DNA of 64,000 bases, taken from assembly GCF_030272615.1 (NCBI RefSeq), contig NC_081412.1, positions 542,890,335-542,954,334 on the forward strand, read 5' to 3'. Source of the DNA: Cryptomeria japonica. Its lineage: Eukaryota; Streptophyta; Pinopsida; Cupressales; Cupressaceae. The notes under the pieces are model-generated. The model saw only the letters and a list, made by a program, of their open reading frames with translations, made no database searches and was not told the origin of the DNA. Below, piece by piece: positions 23,980 to 38,308 of this stretch; positions within the stretch are counted from its first letter, which is position 1; the number at the start of each line of letters is the position of its first letter. The position numbers were made by a program, and so were the translations under genes.

Positions 23980-23999
23980 TTTGGCACGCTTGGTGGGAC
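23980..23999 (+). promoter_or_regulatory. Primer-binding site of Tat element 2
   Basis: TTTGGCACGCTTGGTGGGAC immediately follows the LTR end. Its position fits a tRNA primer site. I do not assign the tRNA. Confidence 0.6.
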
Positions 24000-26589
24000 A
24001 TGGATTTTTGTTAGATCTGTATTTTTTGTACGTTTTTCTAAGCCTATATTGCTGTTTTGTAAAATGATTTGGAGAATAACCTTGTGCAGCTAGGGATTTG
24101 GACACGAAATCAAGATCTTGGAGAGATTTGATCCGATATCACAAACAACTTGGAATTTTTGCACAAAATGTTTTTGGCAGATTGAAGATAGTATCAAGAG
24201 ATCTCAAGCCAAAATTCAAAATTGTTAGAACACATTTTCATTATCTATGAATTTTTTATGATTTTTCATAAAAAAAAAAAATTTTGAGAGCAAATGAGAG
24301 AATATTTTGGATTTTCTTACTTTTTTGGAAATATCTCATAATTAAACACAGTTTCTGTTCTTTGTGATTTTAATTTTGATGCAAAATATTTCCTAAAAAA
24401 TCAGATCTTTAAAAATTAGGGTTTTTCATTATTTTGATTAGATCTCACAAATGACTATGAATTGTGGCATAAAATTTTGTTTGCAAGTTAAGAACATTAT
24501 CTGAGGTGTTCAGTAAAAATTTCAGATTTGTTGGAGCATATTTGAAGTTTCTATGAATTTTTTATGTATTTTCATAAAAAATTAATTTTGAGAGAAAATT
24601 AGTGAGTTTTTCAAATTTTATTACATTTTTGGAAATATCTCAGAATTAAACATAAGATCTATTCTTTGTGATTTTAATTTTGATGCAAAACCATTCCTAC
24701 AAAATCGGATCTTTAAAACTTAGGGTTTTGCATTATTTTGCTCATATCGCACAAACAGCTTGGAGTTTTTGTAGGAATTGTTGTATGCAGGTTTGGAAGA
24801 CCATTAGGACTGTCCAGTAAAAAATTCATATTTTTTGGTGCAATTTTGCATTTTATATGAATTGTTTATGATTTTTCATAAAAAAATATTTTTTGGAGCA
24901 AATTAGCAAATTTTTTGGATTTTCTTACATTTCTGCAAATTTCTTGAAATTTTACAGGTGGTCTTTTTTTTATAATGAATCAGATCTTTGAATTGGTAAA
25001 AAAAAAATGCATTGTTGAAGGCCCCTATTTCACAAAGTATTTTGGATCTAAAATTTACCTAACTTGTGTGCTTGCAGGAGGGGTATTATTGCAAAACTAA
25101 TAACAAATCTTTGTTGCAGAATTTTGGCAAGGGTTTTTTATCTTTATTGTATGCCTTATTTTCATAGACTAGCAAACACTTCAATTGGTGCACTAAAATT
25201 GAACTAGTGTCTTTTGTGTCTTGGGCAATAGGTGCTTTTTGTTTCATCTTTAGAGGGCCTGTTTCCCTGTGTGGTCATTAGGACTACTAGTGAGGAGAGA
25301 ATGACCCAAGTGGTAGCGAGGAAAATCCATCATCTTCTGAACCACTATAAACAACTGTATCCATGGTGAAAGCCATGGGTAACGTGTGCTGATTAGTTCA
25401 TACGCACACTATGTCTCCCCATAAACCCGTTTGATCAAATTTATTTGATCAGTTGTAGGGCGTAACCCCTACCAGCTGGGAGCCTTATGTATTTACAAGC
25501 TGAAAGTGCCACATGCATGGCCACATGAGCGGATGCCCTTACTAGCACTTTTTTGTTTTAGAAAGCCAAAATCCTTCTAGTTGTTGGGTCAGGAGATTGG
25601 ACCTCTGGAGCGACCCACACACATACAGTTCTTAGTAGAGATACAAAGTTTTCCACGGGGAGTTTTCATGGGGACTGATGCTTGGCTGCCCTAGAGAAGT
25701 GAGTACCGAGTGTGGAGCCAGTGGGGTCAAGCATCTAAGTATCCGCTCTGAATAGCATAGCGTCGGGGAAACCCCATGTGGGATCAACAACTATTGTCCT
25801 GGCCAACCATAAGAATTGTGCTTGTCTTATTTTGAACAATCAAACATTCAAGATCAAGCATCAAAACATTGTGTCTTCAAGTGTATGCAAATTTTTTTTA
25901 CATCAAACAACACACTTCCTTTTGAGTCATTTTGAGTCTAAACACTTGCAAACATTGAGTTCACATCAACATTGTGTCATCTTGTCATGAAAAACAGTCA
26001 AACAAATTCAGATTTGGTCACAACACCAACTTCACAAATTGGAAAAATTGCACTCAGATTTTAGAACTGCATCTATGAAGTATACAGGCACATCTGTGTT
26101 CAGAATTGAAAAAAATTACAGTTCAACAAACAAGAACAATCAATTTCAGCATTCTTGAGCTTCCTAGGTTATCTCTCTAGCTTTTCATCTAGCATTCAAC
26201 CTATTTTTGGGTCTCACAAAGTCTCTCATTGCTTTACATCTTGCATTACATTCATATTTGTCTAAACTTGAGTCGAAAGGTCACTTGCTTGTTGTCATCA
26301 TACTTTGTCAACACATTACATACAACAACATTTTGCTAAGTGGTCCCTCATCAAGTTCTATCACCTTTGGGTCTCATTTGGTCTTACTTAGAGTCAAGGT
26401 AAACTTACCTCATCAAAAGAAACTATCATCTCTTTGGAAGTCACACCTACTCTACTACATACATATTTGGTCTTACACTTTGGACATTGCAAGTACACCT
26501 CAGATTCATTTACATTCCATCCAACTCTTGGTCTTCCATACTCTTTCCATTTTCATCTAGTCTCTAACATCTTGGTCAATACCTAGTTC
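24000..26589 (+). other. Tat element 2 leader, no gene
   Basis: A long untranslated leader before gag. The only structure seen is the three-copy repeat listed separately. ORFs at 25778 and 26207 are short and unlike known proteins. Confidence 0.6.
24126..25010 (+). repeat. Three tandem units of about 304 bp in the Tat leader
   Basis: Corresponding points (GATATCACAAAC, GATCTCACAAATGAC, CATATCGCACAAACAG) lie at 24135, 24441 and 24743, periods of 306 and 302 bp. Each unit carries TATGAATTNTTTATG, a CATAAAAAA tract, and TTTTGGATTTTCTTAC or a variant. The units have diverged, so the duplication is old. Confidence 0.8.
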
Positions 26590-28369
26590 ATGGTTGAAAC
26601 CCGTTCCCAAAAATCTAGGAGAGAAACTAAAGAGGCTCAAGAGTCCGCAAACATGAGTGCCTATGAGTACGACAATGATGTCTTTTTCAATTCTGATCAT
26701 ACTACATTACCTGACATGGATGCCTATAGAAACATTCCAAATATTGAGAACATGGACACTATAAACAACAATGATACACACAATGACAATATGGACAACA
26801 TTTCAGTACATTCAACAGAAGTGGAAGACTCCAATATGGATCCCCGTTTTAAGGATCTCCATTTTAATGACAATATGGATAACATTTCAATACATTCAGC
26901 AGACACAGATGCCTATAGAAACATTCCAAATATTGAGAACATGGACACTATAAACAACAATGATACACACAATAACAATATGGACAACATTTCAGTACAT
27001 TTAGCAGAAGTGGAAGACTCCATTATGGATCCCCGTTTTAATCGATTGGTTGAGGAAATAATGAGGAGAGATAGACAATACTTATTACAAGTGATGGCAC
27101 AAAGTGGAGCCAAGATCCCTCATGATTTTGACATGTCTCAAATAATGGAAAATCGACCTTTGCAACAACCTCACCTTGACATGGATCAAAGGATGCCTAA
27201 TAGTGGAGGCAATAGAGGACCACATTTTGTGCCTGAATCACCATCATCTTTGTTTCAAAAACCCGAGGTCCTACATACATATGGTCAAGCATATGATACT
27301 CACCTTCGCATACCATTACGGAAGTCTTATGTAGAAAACTATACTCAATCACATGCCAATGCTAAGGACCAACCACCAAAGCAATTGGATATCCAAAGGC
27401 AGGTTCAAAATTTGGACACAAGGAAACCCTGCATCAAATTTGGGGGCAAGACATTAGAACAAACTCATGACATGCCTGTAGAGTATGGTATACATGGACA
27501 AAGCAGACATTCCATTCCTCATTATGACTCCATACGAGGTGGTCCTTATACGCAGCATCACTATAGACCTCCTCCATATGAACATGTGTATGATCAATAC
27601 CATCCATATATGCAACATTCTCCTCCTCCACCTGATGGCTCAGGCATGGGGTATGGTCCAAGAAGTTGGTCTCCACCTAAGAACAATTTGGAACAACAAA
27701 TAAAAGACTTACAAAAGAAAATGGAGGACATAAATACACCGAAGCCAATTTACACAATGAGAGACATATGTCCGTATCCATTTGACAAAAGTATTCCAAT
27801 GCCTCCTTTTCCTACACACTTTGTGACACCTAAGTTTGATAAGTATAGAGGAAAAGGAGACCCTAAGGAACATATTAAGACAATTTTTCATAGCTTGCAT
27901 TGAGGTAGCAGCAGAATAGACATATTTGATGAGGCTATTCCTACAGAGATTAGGTGATCAAGCTATGGAATGGTTCTCCCAACTCCCACCTGAAATTAAG
28001 TCATGGGGTGACTTAGCAAAGGCATTTATCCAACATTTCTCATACAACATAGAGATAGACATATCAGTCACTACTTTGTGCAACACCAAGCAAAAGGATG
28101 GAGAGTCTTTTTCATCATTTTTACAAAGATGGAGGAATCTAGCCAACAGATGCTCTTGTGAAATTCCACAAAAACAAATGATAGAAATGTTCACCCAAAA
28201 TGTTAACAAAGACATTGGTTATGACTTGAGAAAAGCTTGTTTGTCCACCTTGAAGGACATCATTGAAAAAGGATTAGCAATAGAGAAGGTCCTAATTGAG
28301 CAAGGCATCATCAAAATATTCAAAGAAAACAAAGAGGACTTTAAAGGAAAAGACAAGCCAAGATTTTAG
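26590..28369 (+). pseudogene. Tat element 2 gag, frameshifted
   Basis: The ATG at 26590 opens 437 codons: a hydrophilic, Asn/Asp-rich N-terminus, then a Pro/His/Tyr-rich segment, then GDPKEHIKTIF, the start of the capsid domain. The frame shifts near 27885. The capsid (Retrotrans_gag type) continues at 27926-28369: LGDQAMEWFSQLPPEIKSW, AKAFIQHFSYN, FLQRWRNLANRC. It would form the virus-like particle core. The N-terminal part contains a 189-bp tandem duplication. Confidence 0.88.
26719..27047 (+). repeat. 189-bp tandem duplication within gag
   Basis: DAYRNIPNIENMDTINNNDT is encoded at 26719 and again at 26908, a 63-codon, frame-preserving offset. Each copy is followed by NMDNISVH and MDPRF. 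Confidence 0.9.
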
Positions 28370-28509
28370 AATAAAAATAAGAACACAATCAATGATGGTG
28401 TTGTTGATGCCAATACAATACGACCCAAAATTGTTTTTCTGGACCAAGCTCTACAAACAATCAAGTGAATACTTAAACAACTTCAAAATCATGAAAAAAG
28501 TACACCCCA

Positions 28510-29703
28510 TTGGGAGAACCACTAGAATCAGTTTTCAAGAAGCTAGTGGAAAACAAAATAATAAAAATTCAAGATCTGCCTCCATATGAGCCAAAGGTTA
28601 AACCAAATTGGTGGAATGATGATGAGTATTGTAAATTTCATAAGAGAAAAGGACATAAAATGAGAAACTTTCATCGACTGAAGAACATCATACAAGATCT
28701 TATTGATAGAGGTGACATTGAGATTGAAGCACACTCATCCAATCAAGAACATGAAATATTTAAAGAACTATTCCCAAAACATGACAAGGGAAAAGCTAAA
28801 GCCACAGATGAGCAGACCAACTATAACAGAGCATCTTATAACTATGATTCAATTGTTAATCACATTTTGATGGACAATTATGTCTCTACCCTTATCATCA
28901 AGGACAAAATGCTTGAGAATTCTACCCAAAGACCCAAGATTGTCCTAAAAGGCATTGGATCTTCTTTTGAACCTACCTCTGAATGTAATGTCACAACTCA
29001 TCGAGGTAAATTCACTTTGCAAGGTGCTCCAACTAAAACCACCACTTCCTCAGTAACCAATACTGAGTATGACCTTTTAGAATAGTTAGGGAAGACACCT
29101 GCGCTTATCTCCATCCTTGAGCTCTTACGCATATCCTCTACATATAAATCCATTCTTGACAAAACTTTGAGAGACACTTCCATCCCCACTGATCTGAACG
29201 TGGACCAGTTTCAAGCCATGGTGGGATACCTTTCTGTTCCACACTCCCTTACATTCACAGAAGTTGACGACGCCTCTGTGATCCAACCACATAATGCACC
29301 TTTACACATTGAAGCCTTCCTACATAAACATTGAATAAAATGAGTTCTAATAGATGGAGGAGCTGGTCTCAATATATGTACTTTGAACACAATAATACAA
29401 TTAGGATATTCTAAAAAGGTGTGAATACTACAAACAAAGTTACCATCAAAGCATATGATGACGAAGAGCATTTATCCAAAGAAATAGTCACCTTAGCTCT
29501 TAGAGTAGGGCTAGTTACAAAATATGTGGTTTGTCAGGTGCTAGCCCTCGATCTCACATACAACATATTGCTAGGATGTCCATGGATTCATGAAATGAGA
29601 GCAGTTCCATCTACATGCCACCAATCAATTAAGTTTCCTCACAATGGAGTTGAAGTGACCATCAAAGGTGATCCGAATCCATTCATATATTGCAACAATC
29701 TAT
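28510..29703 (+). pseudogene. Tat element 2 nucleocapsid-like segment and aspartic protease, broken
   Basis: 28510-29085 encodes a gag/pro linker with a decayed knuckle (YCKFHKRKGHKMRNF; the last Cys is replaced). The protease region has VLIDGGAGLNIC near 29344-29380 with the catalytic Asp. It continues in a shifted frame at 29421-29703 ([20 protein letters not shown]). Stops are near 29083, 29334 and 29340. Confidence 0.82.
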
Positions 29704-29777
29704 GACATAAATTAGAAATAACAATCCCGATCAATTGAGAGGTTGTTCCTTCATCAACATATGTTGATGCAGAATCC

Positions 29778-30368
29778 TTGAAAGCTTCTACATCAAAACA
29801 AGCAAAGATCAAAGAAAAGTTCAATATTAAAGACATGGGATGTGGTGAGTATATCTTTCATGTTGATCAACTCCCACTATCTCCTAAGACATTCAGTCAA
29901 CAAGAAAAACCTACAAACAATTTGCAAGGAATTGGGGGCGAACCACCTAGTGTTGTGGCTACTAAGTCTGAATGCAAATCTCCTCTAGTGGTGCAAGCAA
30001 CTCTTGATATCAATAGTCCTAAGAGTGGTTCCAGTGAAGAATCTATTGAGTGTATTGCCAACCCTCTTGAGAACTCACATAGCCTTACCATATCATCCAC
30101 TCATTCCATTTTCACACCTCTCCCAGACTTGGATCAACAAGAATTACAAAAGCCCTTACTCATTGGGGATGAAAAATCAAGCTATGAACAGAAAAAACTA
30201 AAAGTCAAAACTAAAGAAAAGTCCTTTAGTCAAAATCAAAATCAAAAGCTATTGGACTCTGCAAAAATCAAAGTCAAGGATAAAAATCATATGAAGAAAA
30301 AAGAACAAGAGTTGATCTCCCGTAATATCAAAATAACTGGGGGCAAAAGTTCTACAATTGCAAGTTAA
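29778..30368 (+). pseudogene. Tat element 2 post-protease linker
   Basis: An open stretch of 196 residues, Ser/Lys/Gln-rich and low in complexity, in the place where a Tat pol runs from protease toward RT. No catalytic motif is seen. It ends at the point where RT should begin. Confidence 0.55.
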
Positions 30369-30377
30369 AAAGAATGC

Positions 30378-30659
30378 TTGTTGATCTTAAGTCTCAATCA
30401 TGCTATCCTACTTTCACTTTTTTTCACAATCATAAGCCTTCATCACTCATCCACTTGTTCTGCATTTCCTTTCCCTTCTGGCAATACATCACAGACCTTT
30501 AATGGAGTTTCCTTGAGGGACTTTGTTATTAGGGATACCCAAACTTCTTTAGGTGACACGCATACAGGCCTGTGTAGTCCACATGCTAGTAATTTTATCT
30601 CAGTTCCTTCATCAAGGAAGACAGTCACTCAAGCTATACATAATTCAGTCAAGGAATAA
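30378..30659 (+). CDS. Unrecognised 93-codon ORF at the RT/IN deletion site
   Basis: The start is hydrophobic (LSLFFTIISLHH), like a signal peptide or membrane segment, and the rest is Ser/Thr-rich and polar. It lies exactly where RT, RNase H and the integrase core are missing, and is followed immediately by integrase C-terminal sequence (YNHKVKPRTFEVGELVLKE). It could be captured or filler DNA, or chance. I do not recognise the protein. The first codon given by the frame is not necessarily used. Confidence 0.3.
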   Translation: MLILSLNHAILLSLFFTIISLHHSSTCSAFPFPSGNTSQTFNGVSLRDFVIRDTQTSLGDTHTGLCSPHASNFISVPSSRKTVTQAIHNSVKE

Positions 30660-30895
30660 TATAGTTACAATCATAAAGTCAAGCCTCGTACATTTGAGGT
30701 AGGTGAATTAGTTCTCAAAGAGAATCCTAAAAATCAGCAAGACAGAGAGAAGAAGTGTAAGTTCAAACCAAATTGGCTTGGTCCTTACATCATCACAATA
30801 GCCTATGGATCTGGTGCATATCAGCTTTCAACCACAGAGGGTGCACCTTTGGAGGATCCTATCAACAACATGCACCTTCTTAGGTTTTACACATA
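30660..30895 (+). pseudogene. Tat integrase C-terminal GPY/F module, remnant
   Basis: It encodes YNHKVKPRTFEVGELVLKE and NWLGPYIITIAYGSGAYQL, ending HLLRFYT and a stop. This is the counterpart of 3190-3429 in the first Tat element, with nearly the same wording (KENPKNQQDREKK). It shows that integrase was once present and its core was lost. Confidence 0.88.
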
Positions 30896-32520
30896 GCTCT
30901 TTAGAGTATCCTAATTAAAAAATACAAAAAAATCAAAAAATTCAAAAATACCAAAAAATAAAAAAAGTAAAAAAAATACAAAAAAAATCATAAAAATAAA
31001 AAATTGTTACTCGGTGAAAACTTGGCAAATGAGTGCCTTGTGATACACAAAAAAAACAAAAAAAACTAAAGAGAAATAAATTTGTCCAACGGTGAAAATC
31101 ACTTCGGTGGCGCCTTGGGCAAGTACCATGGTGAAAACCGGGTCACCGACACCATGTGTAGAGACATTTCTCCTCCCTCCTTTAGGATTTTCTATCATCC
31201 TTTCAGTTTTGCAAACACTCACAGGCTATTCGTCCACGCTAAACTTACCCATTCCCATCATGTCTTGTTATTGATCTACCCAAGATTAGTTAGCCATCCA
31301 TAATAAACCTCCCTTTTCACCCTTTTCCATCCATAATAAATCAGCTCCTATCTGTGGCTAAGGAAAATCCTACATCTAGTAATGGGTGTGGAACTAAGAG
31401 CATCACATGTTTTGAGGAGTACAATTTCTTCTAGTTTACTTCAGTCTATTTGTGCACAATCCACAATAAAGCAACATTTGCATCACAATCCGCAACAAAG
31501 TTTCATCTTATCCGCAATAAATTATCAGTTTCATGGATTCATTCAGTTTCAGATGAGACACAACAACAATGGGCTTCAACAAATCAAATCTTTCAACAAA
31601 CTCAGACAACATTATGGTTCAGTGCTATTTATCCTTTTGTGAATGAAAACGTTGTGACCACAATCAAATTGACTTATACAAGTGACAAGAGACATTAAAC
31701 ATGAGGACTATAGTGGATGTTGGTGTCGAGCCTTGGTTTTCTTTTGATTTTATCTTTTGGTGACATGTCTTTTGGCTTTTCCAGGATGTCTCTGACTAGA
31801 GATTCTATCTCCATGATGTCTTTGACTAGAAAGGCAAGGATAGGGTATGGTCACCTATTATTTTCTTTGTTGTCTGTGGATTGTCTCTTAGTAATGCTAT
31901 GGCTTGTCCAGGGATATGAGGACACTGAGAGTTTAGTGTGAACTGGGGAATTCCTTCTTTGTGACTGTCTGATCTCCATTCAAATGGGTACAATGACTTT
32001 CTGGGTCAAACAATATATGCTTCGATTGTCATAACCTATTTTGCCATAATAAAGCTCAATGATGATAATGCACAAGAAGCTCTTTCACTTTCATATCTTC
32101 TATCTTTCATCCCCCTTTCTTGATTGACCTCCATCATCCTTCTTGAGTCCATGTAGCCCGCTATCACATGATTAAGTATAATGACACACCAAAAACATTT
32201 GCATTTCATGTAGTTTGCACCTGCATTGCCACTTATTAGCATTTCATACATACATATAGATATCACAATTACATCACATCTTGCACACAACACATGTTAG
32301 CACATTTTACATTCTCATCATGCAAATAGTTCTTTGCATTATCATATTCATTTGAATTTCATACATCCACAATTGCATATGCATAACATATAAAACATAA
32401 AAGAACAAAAACATAGTGCATTTCCTCATGTACATATTTGCATCCATATCATAAGCATCACATAGATTCAACATACATCGTATAGGTACACATTCATATA
32501 GTTGCCGCAAAGATGAATCA

Positions 32521-32525
<5 letters not shown>
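30896..32525. other. Tat element 2 3' spacer
   Basis: A-rich tract (30915-31075), then sequence with no supported gene. Short ORFs at 31082-31698 do not resemble known proteins. Confidence 0.55.

Positions 32526-32554
<29 letters not shown>
32525..32554. repeat. (AT)n microsatellite
   Basis: An uninterrupted AT repeat of about 15 units. Confidence 0.95.
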
Positions 32555-32559
<5 letters not shown>

Positions 32560-32610
32560 TCAAAATCATAAGTGTCATGATACAATGATGTCAAAATCAT
32601 ATGGCTACAA

Positions 32611-33306
32611 TCATCTGAAGGTGTCTACATCATCATACAAAATGGTACAAAACTGATACATAGGGAGCCCTCTAAGGCTATGATGAACACCCTCCCTCGA
32701 AGCCGGTTGGCCTCGATGGAGTCTAATTGCTGGAAGGAACTGCCCCAGGATCATCTCTCTTGCCCCCTCTATATGGTGGTGGTGGAGGACCCATGACCCC
32801 ACCACTAGATGCCTATCTCTTGTCTCTCCCTCCAGTGGTCCTCGCAGTCCGTGATTGTCTACAGAAGCTCCTAGCTCGCTGATTTGGTGGCACTGCTCCA
32901 TAGTATAGGTCTCTCCAGTAGCCTATCTCCTCCCCCATCCCACATCCAATCCTCGTGTCTCTCTATCTGGATAGAGGAACCCACTGATCACTCCTGCCAG
33001 TACTGCTAGTAGTGCTAATCCTATCCATATCATGGTATCCCAAGCCACATGTCCAGCCCTGATCTCCAATCCTAGATTCTGGAACACTCATCTCAGTACA
33101 TCCCTGGCTCCCTCTTGATCGTAAGGAACCAACTCCCCATCAATCAGTATCCGTAGTATCCTATATACATCCTCCAAGGTGATTGTCATCTCACCCATTG
33201 GCAAATGAAACGTGCAAGTCTCTGAATGCCATCTCTTAGCTAGCGTAGTTAGCAAACCCATGTTCACCCAAAAATCAGGCACATACATAAAATATCGCCA
33301 ACCCAT
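32611..33306 (-). pseudogene. Antisense PMD remnant in Tat element 2
   Basis: The minus strand at 33306-33088 encodes MGLLTTLAKRWHSET, FHLPMGEMTITLEDVYRILR and a following Pro-Tyr motif, the same block as in the first Tat antisense gene (LLTALAERWHSDTNTFHF). A further block (SGFLYPDRETRG, VGWG) is recognisable at about 33000-32930. The region down to 32611 is a low-complexity tail. Stops and deletions make it clearly dead. Its position and orientation match 4773-7832. Confidence 0.8.
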
Positions 33307-33424
33307 AGCCTAAACTGCTTCTCTATCCTCGAATGTCAGCTCTAGTCGTAAACTCTGAGTTGATAGGAATCTCTCTCATGACTCCAGCATCGGTAGGTCC
33401 TCCTGCAGTTAAGAAAATAAACTA

Positions 33425-33870
33425 TGTTGATCCTAGTGGCACTCCCTGTTCATCACAAAGTGTTTTCGTTTATCCTAGTGGCACTCCCTATTCATCACAA
33501 AGTGCTTCTTTTTGTCCTAGTAGTACTCCCTGTTCATCACAAAGTGCTGCTTTGATCCTATCTTTTAGGGAACCTACTTGAGTGTATCCTCTTAAGTAGC
33601 TTATCCAGTTGACAATGTATGTTCTATCATAGAATTGTCAATTTCAGCCTTACCAATTGGCAACGTATGTCCTATCACAAAATTGTCAATTTCTTTGGTA
33701 CTCCTTGTTCATCACATAGTGCCTTGATCTATCCTACCCTAGGGCTTCTGGTTGAGTGTATCCTCTTGAGTAGTTTCCTGATTGGCAATGTATGTTCTAT
33801 CATAGAATTGTCAATCCTAGCCCTATCTTCTATTCTAGTCTTCCCTAGAGGACTTGCTTGAGTGTATCCT
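33425..33870. repeat. Degenerate tandem repeats beside antisense PMD remnant
   Basis: Three units of about 46 bp (CCTAGTGGCACTCCCTGTTC and variants, each followed by ATCACAAAGTG) lie at 33430-33560. Then three units containing GGCAA(C/T)GTATGT and CTATCA(T/C)A(G/A)AATTGTCAAT lie at about 33610-33820. This is where the PMD intron lies in the first Tat element, though the motifs differ. Confidence 0.75.
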
Positions 33871-34460
33871 CTCCATAGCTTATCCAATCGATAGCATATG
33901 TTCATCACAGAACTATGGATTCAACCTTGAAGATGTAGACACGCCTTAACATTTTCCCCCCTGCTTGACATTTTTTTTCTCGACCTACCTAGAGCACATT
34001 TATTACCCTACCTAACATGCATTTATGACAATAATTAATGCACCAAGGTACAAGGAGGTTTTTTAGTACTTATCGGCTCTCCTGCATCTGCTAGCCTCTG
34101 ATATCGGCAAACATGATCGAATCTATGCACCAATGCCATCGCTAATGACTGCTCTGTTTTGTCTCTACACTCTAATCTCTTAGGTGTGTGGATGACAATG
34201 AGGATGTTTTCCCTCGTAGTCTATCTTATAGACTACCCTAGCCCCAGTCTCCTATGTCAGTCTTCTTTATCCCATGACTCTGTCACTCTATCCTATCTGG
34301 TTAGTCCATTCTACTCTTTATTTCTTATCGAGAGATTGTCTATGATCTTTTTAGACATTTTCATCCAATCTCTCGAGGGGGCATATCATTCCCATCTTGG
34401 GGCAACTTTGTATCAGTTCATATTATCTTCTTTAAAACAACGCGACAAGCTGCATTGTCT

Positions 34461-34475
34461 CAAAGAGGGGCAAAA
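34461..34475 (+). promoter_or_regulatory. Polypurine tract of Tat element 2
   Basis: CAAAGAGGGGCAAAA directly precedes the 3' LTR start and is identical to 8264-8278. Confidence 0.9.
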
Positions 34476-35206
34476 TGTAGACACCTAAAATTGCCATGTC
34501 TAATTAAATAAATATTTTTATTTATTTAATTAATTCATTTATCCCCTTCTAGCCTTATTTCTCATTTAAATAAATACATTTATTTATTTAAATTATCCTT
34601 TTCCTAAATTAAATAAATACTTTTATTTATTTAACTGATCCCACTTCTTCTATTAATTAAATAAATCTTTATTTATTTAACTAATTCATTAACCTTTTCT
34701 ACCTATGACACATGTCATTCATCTCTTAATTCCTACACTACCTACCCTCTCATTATTTTCTTATTTTCTCTACCTACCCTTTAATCATAGCCGACCATTT
34801 ATCTTTTACACCTCTTAATCTTATCCCTCCATTTCTTATAGTATCTTCTATATAAGAGGATACTTTCCTTCATTATCAACCCCTGAACGACTACTTGCCT
34901 ACACTAGCATTCAAACTTTCATATGCGATCTAGCTATCAACTACATTTCCGTTCTTTGTTGAGCTCTTGTGGACATATAAAATCTGAGAGCAAAAATAGC
35001 AAGCAAGATCAATGGAGATAGGAAGAATGGAGATTCAAACCCTATTGGACATGTGATGGTATAATCTTTGTGATTTCATTTGATTTGCATTGTCTTAGGT
35101 AATCTTCATATGTTATGATGGATCTTTATTGATTGTTAGGCTAGGGTTTTGTGGTTGAATTCATTTAGTCTTTCAACACTGTTATTATCCATTTTCACCA
35201 TAAACA
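34476..35206 (+). repeat. 3' LTR of Tat element 2
   Basis: 731 bp, starting TGTAGACACC and ending ATAAACA, with a TATA box near 34849. It is followed by the target duplication CAAGC at 35207-35211. Confidence 0.93.
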
Positions 35207-35745
35207 CAAGCGACAACTCAAATTCCACTCAAGCATCTCCATCATCAAAGCCTCCTTTGAGTTTGAGTCCTCCTCCAAGGAAGGTAAAAAGTCATAAAGA
35301 AATTTATGAAAGAACTACTAGTCTTGATTCAATTATGAATTTTTCTTTATCTCATATTCAAATATAACCAAGAGAATATGAAGATGCAGTAAACCATGAA
35401 GTTTGGATTAAGGCCATGGATGAGGAGATAGATTCCATTAAAAGAAATGGAACATGGGAGTTAACAAAACTTCCATTAGAAAAGGATGTTATTGGACTAA
35501 AGTGGGTCTATATGACAAAGTATAGAGCTGATGGATCCATTGAAAGACACAAAGCATGATTGGTGGCAAAAGGCTTCACACAACACCCAGATATAGACTA
35601 CAATGAAAATTATGCTCCTGTAGCAAGATTGGATATTATACGAACAATTTTGGAATTAGCAACACAATCTAATTGATTAGTATATCAGTTTGATGTTAAA
35701 TCACCTTTTCTAAATGTTTTCTTAAATGAAGAAGTGTTCTATCTA
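35207..35745 (+). pseudogene. Copia RT N-terminal fragment (continuation)
   Basis: The linker (SPSSKPPLSLSPPPRKVKSH) is followed by the copia RT start: EVWIKAMDEEIDSI, GLKWVYMTKY, LVAKGFTQ, DYNENYAPVAR and QFDVKSPFLN with the first catalytic Asp. In-frame stops are near 35367, 35558 and 35675. Similarity ends at about 35745. It begins with the second copy of the CAAGC target duplication. Confidence 0.88.
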
Positions 35746-38302
<2,557 letters not shown>

Positions 38303-38308
38303 GAGGGC

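Larger units (their letters stand above)
23205..35206 (+). mobile_element. Tat-type gypsy element 2, complete between LTRs, RT/IN core deleted
   Basis: The 5' LTR is 23205-23978 (774 bp) and the 3' LTR 34476-35206 (731 bp). Both start TGTAGACACC and end ATAAACA, and both are flanked by the perfect duplication CAAGC (23200-23204 and 35207-35211). Total length is 12,002 bp. The inside holds a leader with repeats, gag, protease, a linker, then directly the integrase C-terminal module. RT, RNase H and the DDE core are missing. An antisense PMD remnant lies in the 3' spacer. It is nested in a copia element and is therefore younger than it. Confidence 0.93.
20357..35745 (+). mobile_element. Ty1/copia element, split by a nested Tat element and 3'-truncated
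   Basis: Its parts are a left LTR (about 20357-20702), a primer site, gag, CCHC, protease remnant and integrase up to 23204, then the continuation at 35207-35745 with linker and the start of RT. Removing 23205-35206 plus one copy of CAAGC restores continuity. After about 35745 the similarity to copia RT stops, and no 3' LTR is found in the window, so the 3' end is deleted. Confidence 0.85.

Noticed and set aside
31082-31698. Short plus-strand ORFs in the Tat 3' spacer as host genes
   Set aside because: No domain, no start context and no exon structure; they lie inside a defined retrotransposon.
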